Below, in pieces: positions 1-6,196 of a stretch of 30,557 nucleotides of DNA (positions within the stretch are counted from its first letter, which is position 1; every line of letters starts with the position of its first letter). A model generated the notes under the pieces. That model was given only the letters and a program-made list of their open reading frames with translations, did no database searches and was not told the origin of the DNA. This DNA comes from a virus, in the IMG/VR virus record IMGVR_UViG_3300044615_001035, positions 1 through 30,557 of that record; one strand, written 5' to 3'. Position numbers and translations under genes: made by a program.

Positions 1-354
1 GCCACTTTTGGTGTGACGCCTGAACTGGCAAGGACCATTGATGGCTTGAAGCACAAATATGGCGATGAAGCTTTCCGTCAAATTGGCATCTTCTGCCTAG
101 GAAAATGGCTAGAAGTTCATCAGGAAATATTGAACCAGCACATTGAAAACGACGCAATGGATGGAGCGTTGTTGACAATGAATGACATCAGCAAGCTGAC
201 ACTAACCATTCAAACCGTTGATGGCATTGGCAGTTTTGGTGGTGATGAAGATTGGAAGCGCATGCTGAAAAACAGCGTTGGGCAAGCGTTTCTGGAACAC
301 CTTGAAGAAGATGGTCTTGACCCTATGTCCTTTTTTGGCAGGAGGAAATCATGA
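1..354 (+). CDS. hypothetical protein, 5' end open at window edge
   Basis: The frame is already open at base 1, so the gene probably starts upstream. The first in-window start option is GTG at 13, which would give 113 residues. I do not recognise the family. The product is acidic, mostly helical in appearance, and shows no membrane segment or cysteine motif. Its stop overlaps the ATG of the next gene (ATGA at 351-354), which implies translational coupling in the early gene string. Confidence 0.7.
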   Translation, partial: ATFGVTPELARTIDGLKHKYGDEAFRQIGIFCLGKWLEVHQEILNQHIENDAMDGALLTMNDISKLTLTIQTVDGIGSFGGDEDWKRMLKNSVGQAFLEHLEEDGLDPMSFFGRRKS

Positions 355-524
355 TCAACAGCAACGTGATGGACACTTACGCCATCTACTTTGAAGACGG
401 TGATCAGTTTTCACTGACGGCCAAAGACAGCTTCTATGCCCATCAAATGGCTTTAGAACTCGTGCCCAACAAAAAGGTGGTCAAGATAGAAAAGCTTGGG
501 CAACAAGAGGGTGGTGAACCATGA
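351..524 (+). CDS. small hypothetical protein, 57 aa
   Basis: The ATG at 351 overlaps the stop of the upstream gene, and the stop at 522-524 overlaps the ATG of the next gene at 521. GGAGG at 341-345 sits five bases before the ATG and is a good ribosome binding site. The protein begins MINSNVMDTYAIYFEDGDQF and ends KLGQQEGGEP. An N-terminal strand-rich part and a mid-protein helix (AHQMALELVP) are suggested. The function is unknown. Tight overlap on both sides supports it as a real gene despite its size. Confidence 0.65.
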   Translation: MINSNVMDTYAIYFEDGDQFSLTAKDSFYAHQMALELVPNKKVVKIEKLGQQEGGEP

Positions 525-865
525 CTTCCCCATCGCTCCCTCCCATGATTAGCCTTTGCATTCCACCAGTGCTTAAGGCTGAAGCAGAGCGCTTGGCTGC
601 TGAAGAGCCATCGGTGCATCCAGCATGGAGCAAGATTTCAGCACGAGGCAAGCACTTTGTTCTTCGCACTTCCTCCATTGAAGACATTGAAGAAGTGGCC
701 GACTGGGCGCGATCATGGCTGACAGAGCCTGCAGAGCCTCTAGACAAGGCTCGTAGGCAGGCTTTTCAGAACGTTGTAGAGCGAGCAGGGCGCCATGTGC
801 ATTTGGCTCCCATTGGCTCTTGCCACTTCCTGGCAACTGGCTGGAAGCGCAAGGAAAGCCAGTAA
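521..865 (+). CDS. hypothetical protein, 114 aa
   Basis: The ATG at 521 overlaps the previous stop. The protein starts MTSPSLPPMISLCIPPVLKA, with a central charged helix (EDIEEVADWARSWL) and a basic C-terminus (TGWKRKESQ). I do not recognise a family. Two long minus-strand frames over the same bases are judged shadows because this gene is coupled by overlap to its neighbours and follows their reading direction. Confidence 0.65.
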   Translation: MTSPSLPPMISLCIPPVLKAEAERLAAEEPSVHPAWSKISARGKHFVLRTSSIEDIEEVADWARSWLTEPAEPLDKARRQAFQNVVERAGRHVHLAPIGSCHFLATGWKRKESQ

Positions 866-887
866 CACATAAGGACAAGTGATGGTT

Positions 888-908
888 CCAGGGATTGACA
901 GGGCCTGG
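888..908 (+). promoter_or_regulatory. hairpin carrying a consensus -35 box in its loop
   Basis: CCAGG (888-892) and CCTGG (904-908) form a stem. The 11-nt loop contains TTGACA at 895-900, a perfect sigma-70 -35 hexamer. About 18 bases later CAGTAT (919-924) is a weak -10. The element lies in the only gap in this gene string, so it may be both an end signal for upstream genes and a promoter for 949-1284. It resembles the layout near 5030 and 6119. Confidence 0.4.
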
Positions 909-948
909 GGCTAGGCGGCAGTATTGGCAAGTGTTCTTCACCACCACC

Positions 949-1284
949 ATGACCACCATCATTGATCAGCGAGCTTACGGCACCAATGCCTTCGTCAAGT
1001 ATGACTACGGCATGCAAATTGTTATGAACGCAGGATCCCCTTGCGTGGAATGGAGCTTTCGCGTGAAAGATTTGCAGCAGTGGCTTACCACCTTGGAAGA
1101 AACCATGGTGAGAGAAGAGAATGCTGGCAATCGTCGTGATCTGGAAAGCATGTATTTCAGCCTTAAGGCTGCTCACAATCTCCATTTGAAGCAACACAAA
1201 GAGATTGTCACTGAAGCGCCCACGGCTGATGATCTTCTGGCTTACTTGGCTGACTATGCCGCTGCCGTGGGAGGACAAGGCTGA
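949..1284 (+). CDS. hypothetical protein, 111 aa
   Basis: I place the start at ATG 949 (MTTIIDQRAYGTNAFVKYDY). The in-frame TTG at 895 lies inside a -35 box and is less likely. The protein has an N-terminal strand-rich half containing NAGSPCVEWSFRVKDLQQWL and a helical C-terminal half. The family is not recognised. The stop overlaps the next ATG by one base (TGATG at 1282-1286). Confidence 0.65.
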   Translation: MTTIIDQRAYGTNAFVKYDYGMQIVMNAGSPCVEWSFRVKDLQQWLTTLEETMVREENAGNRRDLESMYFSLKAAHNLHLKQHKEIVTEAPTADDLLAYLADYAAAVGGQG

Positions 1285-1649
1285 TGACTGATTCCTTTAT
1301 CGCACCACCGCCGGAGCTGATGCAGCAGTGGTGGGAGCAAGCCGATCAGTATCAAGACGATCCAAAGACTTACTTCGACTTTATAGTTACCGAAGTAGCC
1401 CAATGGGGCGCCGACCAAGAACTGGAGGCGTGCTGTGAATTATTAAGACAATTCGGTTCTAATGAAACACTGCCAAGACTTCAACGTGTTCGTCGACCCG
1501 AGCCGCCGAGCTTGAAGGAAGAAGCACTCAAGGGATTTGACACTATAGCGAGCATTGTCCTTGACGAATATAGTGGAACTACATTCTACGAGCAATATAA
1601 AAAGGTTACTGATACCGTCATCCGCGCACTGGAGGCGCTACCTGAATGA
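1284..1649 (+). CDS. conserved hypothetical of picocyanobacterial type, 121 aa
   Basis: It begins MTDSFIAPPPELMQQWWEQA, then QWGADQELEACCELL, then RRPEPPSLKEEALKGFD, and ends RALEALPE. From memory this pattern belongs to a small family common in Synechococcus and Cyanobium genomes and their phages; no function is known to me. It is mostly alpha-helical, with no membrane segment. Its stop overlaps the next start by four bases (ATGA at 1646-1649). This gene is one of the main reasons I suggest a picocyanobacterial host. Confidence 0.75.
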   Translation: MTDSFIAPPPELMQQWWEQADQYQDDPKTYFDFIVTEVAQWGADQELEACCELLRQFGSNETLPRLQRVRRPEPPSLKEEALKGFDTIASIVLDEYSGTTFYEQYKKVTDTVIRALEALPE

Positions 1650-1915
1650 CTGAACTATCACCACAAGCGCAGGCGGTGTTGGATGCAGTGGCCTCCCAAA
1701 TGGAAGGCGAATGGATCTCTCCTGACTTCATTCCCTATGAAGCAAAGAAAATCGCCGCCGCCCTGCGGGCTGCTGCTCATCAGGTGGTGCCGGAGCCTCC
1801 GATGATCGTTGAGGGTGGTCGCACTTATGAGGAAGCGTGGACCGCCACCGTCCATGACGACATTCGCCGCCGTTTTCTCGCCATCGCCGCCGAGCTGGAG
1901 GGTGGCAATGACTGA
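1646..1915 (+). CDS. conserved hypothetical of picocyanobacterial type, 89 aa
   Basis: The protein starts MTELSPQAQAVLDAVASQME, carries AAALRAAAHQVVPEP in the middle and ends FLAIAAELEGGND. I recall this N-terminal and C-terminal pattern from a family frequent in Synechococcus phages and genomes; the role is unknown. It overlaps its neighbours at both ends, four bases upstream and eight bases downstream, so it belongs to the same translationally coupled string. Confidence 0.72.
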   Translation: MTELSPQAQAVLDAVASQMEGEWISPDFIPYEAKKIAAALRAAAHQVVPEPPMIVEGGRTYEEAWTATVHDDIRRRFLAIAAELEGGND

Positions 1916-2264
1916 CTTCCGTGCGCTGTGCGCTGAGCTGGTTGAGCTAGATCAAGCAGAGCCAGGCGATTACGCCAACTGGAGGCAAAACTGGAACGCT
2001 GCCATAGCCCGCGCCCGCGCCGCGCTGGAGGCCCAGCCCGAGCCGCAGGGGCCGACCCAGGCTGAACTTAGAACTTTTGCTTGTAAGTGGTGGCACTCAT
2101 TTGGTTTCGTTAAAAACAAAGCGACTTGTACTTGGGTAATTGATCAGATTGCGCCAGAGCATTTTGTTGATTTCTCTCGCGATCTACTTGCCCGCTGGGG
2201 CCGCCCCGCCATCGAGCCGGTGCCGGTGAGCGAGCCCCTGCCGGGGCCCGAGGGGAACATGTGA
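1908..2264 (+). CDS. conserved hypothetical with DFRALCA-type N-terminus, 118 aa
   Basis: The start is placed at ATG 1908 (MTDFRALCAELVELDQ), overlapping the previous gene by eight bases. An earlier in-frame start at 1809 lies deep inside that gene and is unlikely. The middle has ARARAALEAQPEPQGPTQAE. The end, WGRPAIEPVPVSEPLPGPEG, looks like a shortened form of a PVSERLPGPED-type tail I associate with picocyanobacterial phage proteins. No function is known. The N-terminal motif recurs in the next gene, so the two look like diverged paralogues or share a module. Confidence 0.7.
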   Translation: MTDFRALCAELVELDQAEPGDYANWRQNWNAAIARARAALEAQPEPQGPTQAELRTFACKWWHSFGFVKNKATCTWVIDQIAPEHFVDFSRDLLARWGRPAIEPVPVSEPLPGPEGNM

Positions 2265-2494
2265 TGACCCAAGAGCCTGATTTTCGCGCATTATGCGCCA
2301 AACTCATGGACCGATGGACTAAAGGAAAAGACTATTGGTCTGTTCTAGCTCAAATCCAAAGCGCACTAGCTTATGATCCTCGTAACGACGACGACTACGA
2401 CTCCTACGAATACGCTACAGAACCTATTCCCTATGACACAACATGGGCGAAAACAAACCCCCCTGACGATGGAGGAATGGAAGGAACTATATGA
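2264..2494 (+). CDS. hypothetical protein, 76 aa, shares DFRALCA module with the previous gene
   Basis: The ATG at 2264 overlaps the upstream stop by one base. The protein begins MTQEPDFRALCAKLMDRW, matching the module at the start of the previous protein. The rest is acidic with a DDDYDSYEY stretch. It could be a paralogue worn down by deletion. Its last 62 bases overlap the next small gene in another frame, an overlap longer than others in this string, so one of the two 3' ends may reflect a past frameshift. Confidence 0.6.
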   Translation: MTQEPDFRALCAKLMDRWTKGKDYWSVLAQIQSALAYDPRNDDDYDSYEYATEPIPYDTTWAKTNPPDDGGMEGTI

Positions 2495-2537
2495 ATGGTA
2501 CGTTTACATTCTGTATCGAAATGCTGTTGACTATTAA
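2433..2537 (+). CDS. small hypothetical protein, 34 aa
   Basis: An ATG at 2433 inside the previous gene opens a frame reading MTQHGRKQTPLTMEEWKELY and then EWYVYILYRNAVDY to TAA at 2535-2537. The aromatic-rich composition looks protein-like rather than random, and the stop lies just before a strong terminator. The function is unknown. A start at the internal ATG (MEEWKELYEW) at 2469 is an alternative and would shorten the overlap. Confidence 0.45.
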   Translation: MTQHGRKQTPLTMEEWKELYEWYVYILYRNAVDY

Positions 2538-2540
2538 CTA

Positions 2541-2562
2541 AGGGCCGTAAGGCCCTTTTTTC
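2541..2562 (+). terminator. rho-independent terminator ending the first gene string
   Basis: AGGGCC-GTAA-GGCCCT is followed by a T run. The loop is a GNRA-type tetraloop. It lies four bases after the stop at 2537 and closes the 1-2537 transcription unit. Confidence 0.85.
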
Positions 2563-2591
2563 TTGCCTAATCACGCCCCGCCTATTGCAAG

Positions 2592-2620
2592 ACAAAAGAA
2601 AAGAGGAGCTTTCGCTCCTC
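2592..2620 (-). terminator. hairpin best read as a minus-strand terminator
   Basis: GAGGAGC (2603-2609) pairs with GCTCCTC (2614-2620). Read on the minus strand the loop is GAAA and is followed by TTTTCTTTTG, a good terminator tail. On the plus strand the tail is only CTTCTTT. It could act in both directions. Confidence 0.5.
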
Positions 2621-2625
2621 CTTCT

Positions 2626-2733
2626 TTACAAGCCTCCGATGAGCTTCTTTTCTTGGCGCATCTTCAACCAAGAGAATGGAAACCTCACTCGCCCAATGCG
2701 CGATGGAGGCCCTTGCGGAATCCTCCTTTCCAT
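2626..2733 (-). CDS. possible small basic protein, 35 aa
   Basis: A minus-strand frame from ATG at 2733 to TAA at 2626-2628 encodes an arginine- and lysine-rich peptide beginning MERRIPQGPPSRIGRV. The stop is five bases upstream of a hairpin that looks like a minus-strand terminator, which is the only contextual support. There is no recognised family and no clear ribosome binding site. It may be chance. Confidence 0.25.
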   Translation of the reverse strand: MERRIPQGPPSRIGRVRFPFSWLKMRQEKKLIGGL

Positions 2734-2915
2734 TCAAACCCGTCCACCCTCACGGCTCAAAGAGGAGGTTGTTACGCCTCAGGACCGACTTGCTTGGAAA
2801 GCATAGCACCTCCTGCGTCGAAACAGTCCATTGGCAATGGAAAGGGAAAATGTGGTACGGTGAACACTGTCAGGAGGCGACTCCCTGACCCTCGCTATTT
2901 ACTTTCTCTTTACAA

Positions 2916-3275
2916 ATGCTTCGTTTCTTTTCCATTGCTTCCATTGCTCTCAGCGCCTTGGCGCCCCTTGCAGTGGAGGCTAAATCGTCGTGCGGCACTG
3001 CCAGCTACTATGGTCTCAATGATGGCTTTGCAGGCCGTCTCACTGCCAACGGAGAGCGCTTCGTTCCCTCCAGGCTTACCACTGCCCATCCATCGCTTCC
3101 TTTTGGCACCAGGCTTCGCGTGACTAACCAAAACAACGGCAGGAGCGTTGTGGTTAGCGTGAATGATCGTGGCCCCTACTATGGCAGCCGCATCATTGAT
3201 CTTTCTCATGGGGCGTTTGCTCAAATCGCCAGCACCAGTCAGGGACTTGCCAGTGTCTGTATCAGCAGGCTGTAA
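2916..3275 (+). CDS. RlpA-like secreted double-psi beta-barrel protein, 119 aa
   Basis: Residues 1-22 look like a signal peptide: short basic start, hydrophobic SIASIALSALAPLAV, then a cleavage site near EAKS. The mature part is a compact double-psi beta-barrel: CGTASYYG at 26-33, AGRLTANGERF at 39-49, TTAHPSLPFGTRLRV at 55-69, then VNDRGPYYG at 82-90 and RIIDLS. Bacterial RlpA proteins with this core are septal lytic transglycosylases or related cell-wall proteins, with the Asp of NDRGP as key residue. Here the protein is only the barrel, with no SPOR domain. In a phage it could weaken or remodel host peptidoglycan from the periplasm. Cysteines near both ends of the mature domain could pair. 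It is followed by a terminator, so it may be a single-gene unit. Confidence 0.85.
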   Translation: MLRFFSIASIALSALAPLAVEAKSSCGTASYYGLNDGFAGRLTANGERFVPSRLTTAHPSLPFGTRLRVTNQNNGRSVVVSVNDRGPYYGSRIIDLSHGAFAQIASTSQGLASVCISRL

Positions 3276-3296
3276 TTCTTAGCGCAAGCTCTGCAA

Positions 3297-3328
3297 GGCG
3301 TCCCTCGACTGGGGGGCGTCTTTTTTTT
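3297..3328 (+). terminator. rho-independent terminator after the rlpA-like gene
   Basis: GGCGTCCC and GGGGCGTC form an eight-pair stem with two G-U pairs, followed by eight T residues (3321-3328). It lies about 20 bases after the stop of the RlpA-like gene. Confidence 0.75.
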
Positions 3329-3360
3329 GCGTTACATTGACTTGGCTAATTTCGTTTTCA

Positions 3361-3774
3361 ATGCAATTAGAGTTAATTCCTGGAATTGGAGAATGCTTTT
3401 CGGACTGCATTGCGACAAAAGAATGCAGCACCTGTCGTCGTCGATTGCCGGAAAATTGCTTTGAAGTAAATTATTTGAACTTAAAAGGACAACCTCGCTA
3501 CTCATCGCGTTGCAATAGCTGCAAAAAGAACGCTATAGATCACCTTAAAAAATTAAAAAAAATACATCCCCCACCGCCGAAGGGAACGCTTTGTGCAGTA
3601 CCTGGCTGCGTAAGACTAGGCACATGCCTTGATCATGATCATAATTCTGGAAGGGCTCGTGGATATATCTGCGGTCCTCATAATTCCGCTTTTGCTTACT
3701 GCAATGATTCTGTTGGTGGAGTACAGGCACTTTTGGAATACGCGCAGCAATGGGAGGCTAAAGGGTCTGGCTAA
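3361..3774 (+). CDS. recombination endonuclease VII-like nuclease, 137 aa
   Basis: The start is placed at ATG 3361 (MQLELIPGIGECFSDC); an in-frame TTG at 3337 is less likely. The first half carries two CxxC pairs (ECSTC and RCNSC) typical of a zinc-binding region. The second half has the endonuclease VII signature CLDHDHNSGRARGYICGPHN, an HNH/beta-beta-alpha-metal site with paired His-Asp-His. T4 endonuclease VII cleaves Holliday junctions and branched DNA before packaging; many phages carry shorter relatives such as this. One variation is GPHN where many relatives have a CN pair. Codon use here is more AT-rich than in neighbours. Confidence 0.85.
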   Translation: MQLELIPGIGECFSDCIATKECSTCRRRLPENCFEVNYLNLKGQPRYSSRCNSCKKNAIDHLKKLKKIHPPPPKGTLCAVPGCVRLGTCLDHDHNSGRARGYICGPHNSAFAYCNDSVGGVQALLEYAQQWEAKGSG

Positions 3775-3847
3775 CTTTGTAATAGTCCTTTACAAACCCC
3801 GCAGGATCCGGCCGATCGTGTAATGTGCTCTCGTCGCCTCGCTTCCG

Positions 3848-4045
3848 ATGAACAACCTCCCCTCCATTGTTTCTTTCTTCTCCATCTCCTGTGGCATGAG
3901 TATGCTCACTCTGGCCGCCTTAGTGCATACGCCCGAGCCGCAAGATAGCCCGGCAATGCTTCGCCAATGCCTAAACATTCACCCTGAGCGCTATTGCCGC
4001 CTCACTTACGCTCCGTCTACAGTGAAGGCAATGGAAAGTAAGTGA
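3848..4045 (+). CDS. small secreted or membrane-anchored hypothetical, 65 aa
   Basis: The N-terminus has a hydrophobic stretch (SIVSFFSISCGMSMLTLAAL) that could be a signal peptide or membrane anchor. The rest, with RQCLNIHPERYCRLTY, contains two cysteines that may pair outside the cytoplasm. The family is not recognised. Its stop overlaps the ATG of the next gene (TGATG at 4043-4047), so the two are probably co-translated. Confidence 0.65.
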   Translation: MNNLPSIVSFFSISCGMSMLTLAALVHTPEPQDSPAMLRQCLNIHPERYCRLTYAPSTVKAMESK

Positions 4046-4251
4046 TGTTTGAGCCTGGCGCAATTGTTGATCTCAACGACCACATCTTTGGCTGGAGAGG
4101 ACAATATAAAGTGCTCCCTAAGAAGGCAGAAACCTCCCTAGTCAAGATTAAGAATCTGGGGACAAACAGTGAGCAGTTTGTCAGTGCTGACAGGCTTCGC
4201 AGGAGTCGTTTGTCACAATTCTTCATCAAGGGCCTTGCGCCTAAACGATAA
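4045..4251 (+). CDS. small hypothetical protein, beta-rich, 68 aa
   Basis: The start is taken as ATG 4045, one base into the previous stop; GTG at 4042 is possible. The protein reads MFEPGAIVDLNDHIFGWRGQ, then KVLPKKAETSLVKIKNLG, with short strands and turns like a small SH3-like or KOW-like barrel, ending in a basic tail. That fold suggestion is inference only. It is the last gene before a clear promoter at 4274. Confidence 0.65.
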   Translation: MFEPGAIVDLNDHIFGWRGQYKVLPKKAETSLVKIKNLGTNSEQFVSADRLRRSRLSQFFIKGLAPKR

Positions 4252-4273
4252 ACAACTCTGATGGTTCAGGGGC

Positions 4274-4302
4274 TTGACCGGGGCTCCGTCCATGGGCATT
4301 AT
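4274..4302 (+). promoter_or_regulatory. sigma-70-like promoter
   Basis: TTGACC (4274-4279), a 17-base spacer and CATTAT (4297-4302) match a sigma-70 promoter. The predicted start point is about 4309, so the transcript would begin only a few bases before the GAGGC stem-loop at 4312. Confidence 0.6.
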
Positions 4303-4311
4303 GGCTTCAAC

Positions 4312-4325
4312 GAGGCGCGAGCCTC
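4312..4325 (+). promoter_or_regulatory. GAGGC-GCGA-GCCTC stem-loop, copy 1
   Basis: A five-pair stem is closed by a GCGA (GNRA) tetraloop. It starts nine bases after CATTAT and ends 16 bases before ATG 4342, with a CT-rich stretch and no Shine-Dalgarno site between. Identical 14-mers occur at 4711, 6168 and 6557. Confidence 0.7.
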
Positions 4326-4341
4326 TCATTCCTTTCTTTCC

Positions 4342-4647
4342 ATGACCACCTACCTCCTCGGCTACGCAACCAAAACCCCCATCGTGCGCGGTTTCCTTCG
4401 CCACGCTGGTAGCAGCATCGTCAGCGTGGAATTCGTCAAGGCTGACGGCAGCCTCCGCAAGATCCAATTCAATCCTTGCGACCGCCAGGAAATCAAAGGC
4501 ACTGGCAAGCCCTCTACCAATGCTTCCATTGTTCGCTGCCGCGACTTTGCAGTGGCCCGCAAGGATGGGCAGGGCGCTTGGCGTTCCTTTGACTGCGAGC
4601 GTGTGGTGAGCATCACTGCCAAAGGCGAGACGCTGGTGCTGGCCTGA
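4342..4647 (+). CDS. hypothetical protein, 101 aa, first gene with the GAGGC leader
   Basis: The frame is open further upstream, but ATG 4342 follows the shared leader (stem-loop then CCTTTCTTTCC) and is the sensible start: MTTYLLGYATKTPIVRGFLR. The later part, FAVARKDGQGAWRSFDCERV, is strand-rich and ends KGETLVLA. The family is unknown. It is the first of four genes with near-identical 5' leaders, implying shared control. Confidence 0.7.
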   Translation: MTTYLLGYATKTPIVRGFLRHAGSSIVSVEFVKADGSLRKIQFNPCDRQEIKGTGKPSTNASIVRCRDFAVARKDGQGAWRSFDCERVVSITAKGETLVLA

Positions 4648-4665
4648 TCGTTTGTAAACAATTGT

Positions 4666-4693
4666 GACAGGGGCCAATCCAGGCCCCTCTGTC
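4666..4693 (+). terminator. GC-rich hairpin between small genes
   Basis: GACAG-GGGCC (4666-4675) pairs with GGCCC (4682-4686) and CTGTC (4689-4693) around a 6-nt loop, with a two-base bulge. No T run follows, so termination would be weak. TATTGT at 4697-4702 lies immediately downstream and is a -10-like box for the next gene. Confidence 0.4.
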
Positions 4694-4710
4694 CTGTATT
4701 GTTCTCTCAC

Positions 4711-4724
4711 GAGGCGCGAGCCTC
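4711..4724 (+). promoter_or_regulatory. GAGGC-GCGA-GCCTC stem-loop, copy 2
   Basis: The element is identical to copy 1. It begins eight bases after TATTGT (4697-4702) and ends 18 bases before ATG 4743. The intervening leader is CT-rich. Confidence 0.7.
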
Positions 4725-4742
4725 TCCTTTCCTTTCCTTCCC

Positions 4743-5003
4743 ATGGCAACCATTCCCACTGTCCACCTCAACGGCACCGGCTTCACCGATCTGCGCGACG
4801 GCTACGCTGCTGCGTACGATGCCATTGACAAGGCCATTGACGCCCTGGCGAAAGCCGAGCTCAATGGGAGGGATTTCTATCCGCAGGGCCCTGATGCCTA
4901 CTATCACGCTCGCAAGGAGCGCGATCAGGCCTTCTACCGCCTGCATGCTGTTCACGACTACGTGGGCGAGATGCTGGCTGGCATTTGCGACCAACAGCGC
5001 TGA
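4743..5003 (+). CDS. hypothetical protein, 86 aa
   Basis: It starts at ATG 4743 after the shared leader: MATIPTVHLNGTGFTDLRDG. The middle AIDKAIDALAKAELNGRDFY and the end AVHDYVGEMLAGICDQQR suggest two or three helices. It contains no cysteine motif or membrane segment. The family is unknown. It is a single-gene unit bounded by hairpins. Confidence 0.7.
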   Translation: MATIPTVHLNGTGFTDLRDGYAAAYDAIDKAIDALAKAELNGRDFYPQGPDAYYHARKERDQAFYRLHAVHDYVGEMLAGICDQQR

Positions 5004-5008
5004 AGCGC

Positions 5009-5049
5009 CAAAGCGTGAAGCTTTGTAACGGGGCTTGACCTCAGGCCCC
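5009..5049 (+). promoter_or_regulatory. two hairpins with TTGACC in the second loop
   Basis: CAAAGC-GTGAA-GCTTTG (5009-5025) is a perfect six-pair hairpin. GGGGC (5030-5034) and GCCCC (5045-5049) form a second hairpin whose 10-nt loop starts with TTGACC (5035-5040). A weak -10 (ACTAAT or TAATTT) lies 15-17 bases on. The block may end the upstream transcript and start that of the DUF932 gene. This gene lacks the GAGGC stem-loop. Confidence 0.4.
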
Positions 5050-5095
5050 AAATGAACTAATTTTCCTTTCGTCAGCCAACTTTCCTCTCAAAGCC

Positions 5096-6097
5096 ATGAG
5101 CCACCAATTCACCTCCGGCGTGTTCTTCAACAATGAGCCCGCCTGGCACAAGCTTGGCACCGTCCTCGACGGCACCCAGCCCGCCCGTGAAGCTTTCGCC
5201 ACTGCCAACGCAGACTGGGGCACCATCAGCACTCCCGTGTTTGATCCTGCTGGTGAGCCCATCCCTGGCTACCAGGCCATCACTCGCGGCGACACTGGCA
5301 ATGTGCTCTCCATCCAAAGCGAAAGCTATGCCATCGTTCAAAACGAACAGCTCATCAGGGTGGCAGAAGCCCTGCATGAAGATGCAACGATGGATGCCGT
5401 GGTGGTGCTCAACGAAGGGCGCAAGGTTGCATTCACCGCCAAGGTGAACAATTCCGAAGCTGATGTGCTCCCTGGTGACACCATCCACCAATACCTTGTT
5501 GGTTGCACTTCTCACGATGGCACTATTGCCTTCCAGGTGATGTTCAGCCCCATTCGTGTGGTGTGTCAGAACACGCTTTCCTACGCTCTGGGCCGTGCTG
5601 CTGCTGGTGCATCCACCAAGAAGATGCGCATTCGCCATACCAAGAACGCCAACGCTCTCATTGATCACCTCCCCTCGATCATTGATATGCAGCGCCAGCA
5701 GTTCACTGCGGGCATTGATGAGCTGAAGGCAATGGCCGCCAAGCCCTGCACTTCCGCTCTGTTCCGTCAGTATTGCGAAAGCGTGTTTGCTGACCAACTG
5801 GTGGGCATGACCAACGACAAGCGGGGCGACAAGAGCACTGCCCGCTCCAAGAAGCTGGAAGACCTCACTGCCTGGGACAACGTGGCCAACAAGTTCCATG
5901 GGGAAGGCATTGGCTTTGATATTCCTGGCGTGCAGGGCACCATGTGGGGCGCCTATCAAGCCATCACGGAGTATTTCTCGCACGATGCAGGCCGTGCCGT
6001 GGATTCCATTGATGCTGCCCGCCAGCGGCTGGAAAGCCTCTACTGGGGCACTGGTGCTGCCACCATCGCCAAGGCCCACTCCCTGGCTCTGGCCTGA
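5096..6097 (+). CDS. DUF932 / TIGR03299-type phage-plasmid protein, 333 aa
   Basis: The protein opens MSHQFTSGVFFNNEPAWHKL, then follows the pattern of the DUF932 (TIGR03299, phage/plasmid-like) family: AWHKLG near 16-21, SYAIVQNEQLIRVAEAL near 78-94, HQYLVGCTSHDGTIAFQV, then SPIRVVCQNTLSYAL. Length fits the family. The biochemical role of DUF932 proteins is not established; they are frequent in phage and plasmid replication or early regions. Codon use is GC-rich compared with the glycan module. The leader TTTCCTCTCAAAGCC is CT-rich with no Shine-Dalgarno site. A 344-residue open frame on the other strand is a shadow. Confidence 0.85.
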   Translation: MSHQFTSGVFFNNEPAWHKLGTVLDGTQPAREAFATANADWGTISTPVFDPAGEPIPGYQAITRGDTGNVLSIQSESYAIVQNEQLIRVAEALHEDATMDAVVVLNEGRKVAFTAKVNNSEADVLPGDTIHQYLVGCTSHDGTIAFQVMFSPIRVVCQNTLSYALGRAAAGASTKKMRIRHTKNANALIDHLPSIIDMQRQQFTAGIDELKAMAAKPCTSALFRQYCESVFADQLVGMTNDKRGDKSTARSKKLEDLTAWDNVANKFHGEGIGFDIPGVQGTMWGAYQAITEYFSHDAGRAVDSIDAARQRLESLYWGTGAATIAKAHSLALA

Positions 6098-6118
6098 GCG
6101 TTGCAATGGAGGGAAATG

Positions 6119-6148
6119 GGGCTGGGGGCTTGCGCTCCTGGCCCTTTT
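6119..6148 (+). terminator. terminator after the DUF932 gene, overlapping a promoter
   Basis: GGGCTGGGGGC (6119-6129) and GCTCCTGGCCC (6134-6144) form an 11-pair stem with three G-U pairs, followed by TTTT. The loop begins TTGC; TTGCGC (6130-6135) with TACTGT (6153-6158), 17 bases apart, forms a plausible weak promoter for the next gene. Confidence 0.65.
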
Positions 6149-6167
6149 CGCTTACTGTTCTTTCAAC

Positions 6168-6181
6168 GAGGCGCGAGCCTC
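6168..6181 (+). promoter_or_regulatory. GAGGC-GCGA-GCCTC stem-loop, copy 3
   Basis: The element is identical to copy 1. It begins nine bases after TACTGT (6153-6158) and ends 15 bases before ATG 6197. Confidence 0.7.
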
Positions 6182-6196
6182 ACCGCCTTTCACTCC

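Larger units (their letters stand above)
2563..2915. other. gene-poor stretch between the early string and the rlpA-like gene
   Basis: I see no convincing plus-strand gene here. Open frames on the plus strand have no family resemblance. Contents are a second hairpin at 2592-2620, a possible 35-residue minus-strand gene (2626-2733), and a CCATTG-G-CAATGG palindrome at 2828-2840. A CT-rich leader (ACTTTCTCTTTACAA) sits just before the ATG at 2916. Confidence 0.5.

Noticed and set aside
2563-3123. 186-residue plus-strand frame overlapping the rlpA-like gene
   Set aside because: It overlaps a well-recognised signal-peptide protein in another frame and begins inside a terminator tail. It has no family features.
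5072-6106. 344-residue minus-strand open frame
   Set aside because: It mirrors the recognised DUF932 gene on the plus strand. Codon bias of a GC-rich gene creates such shadows.
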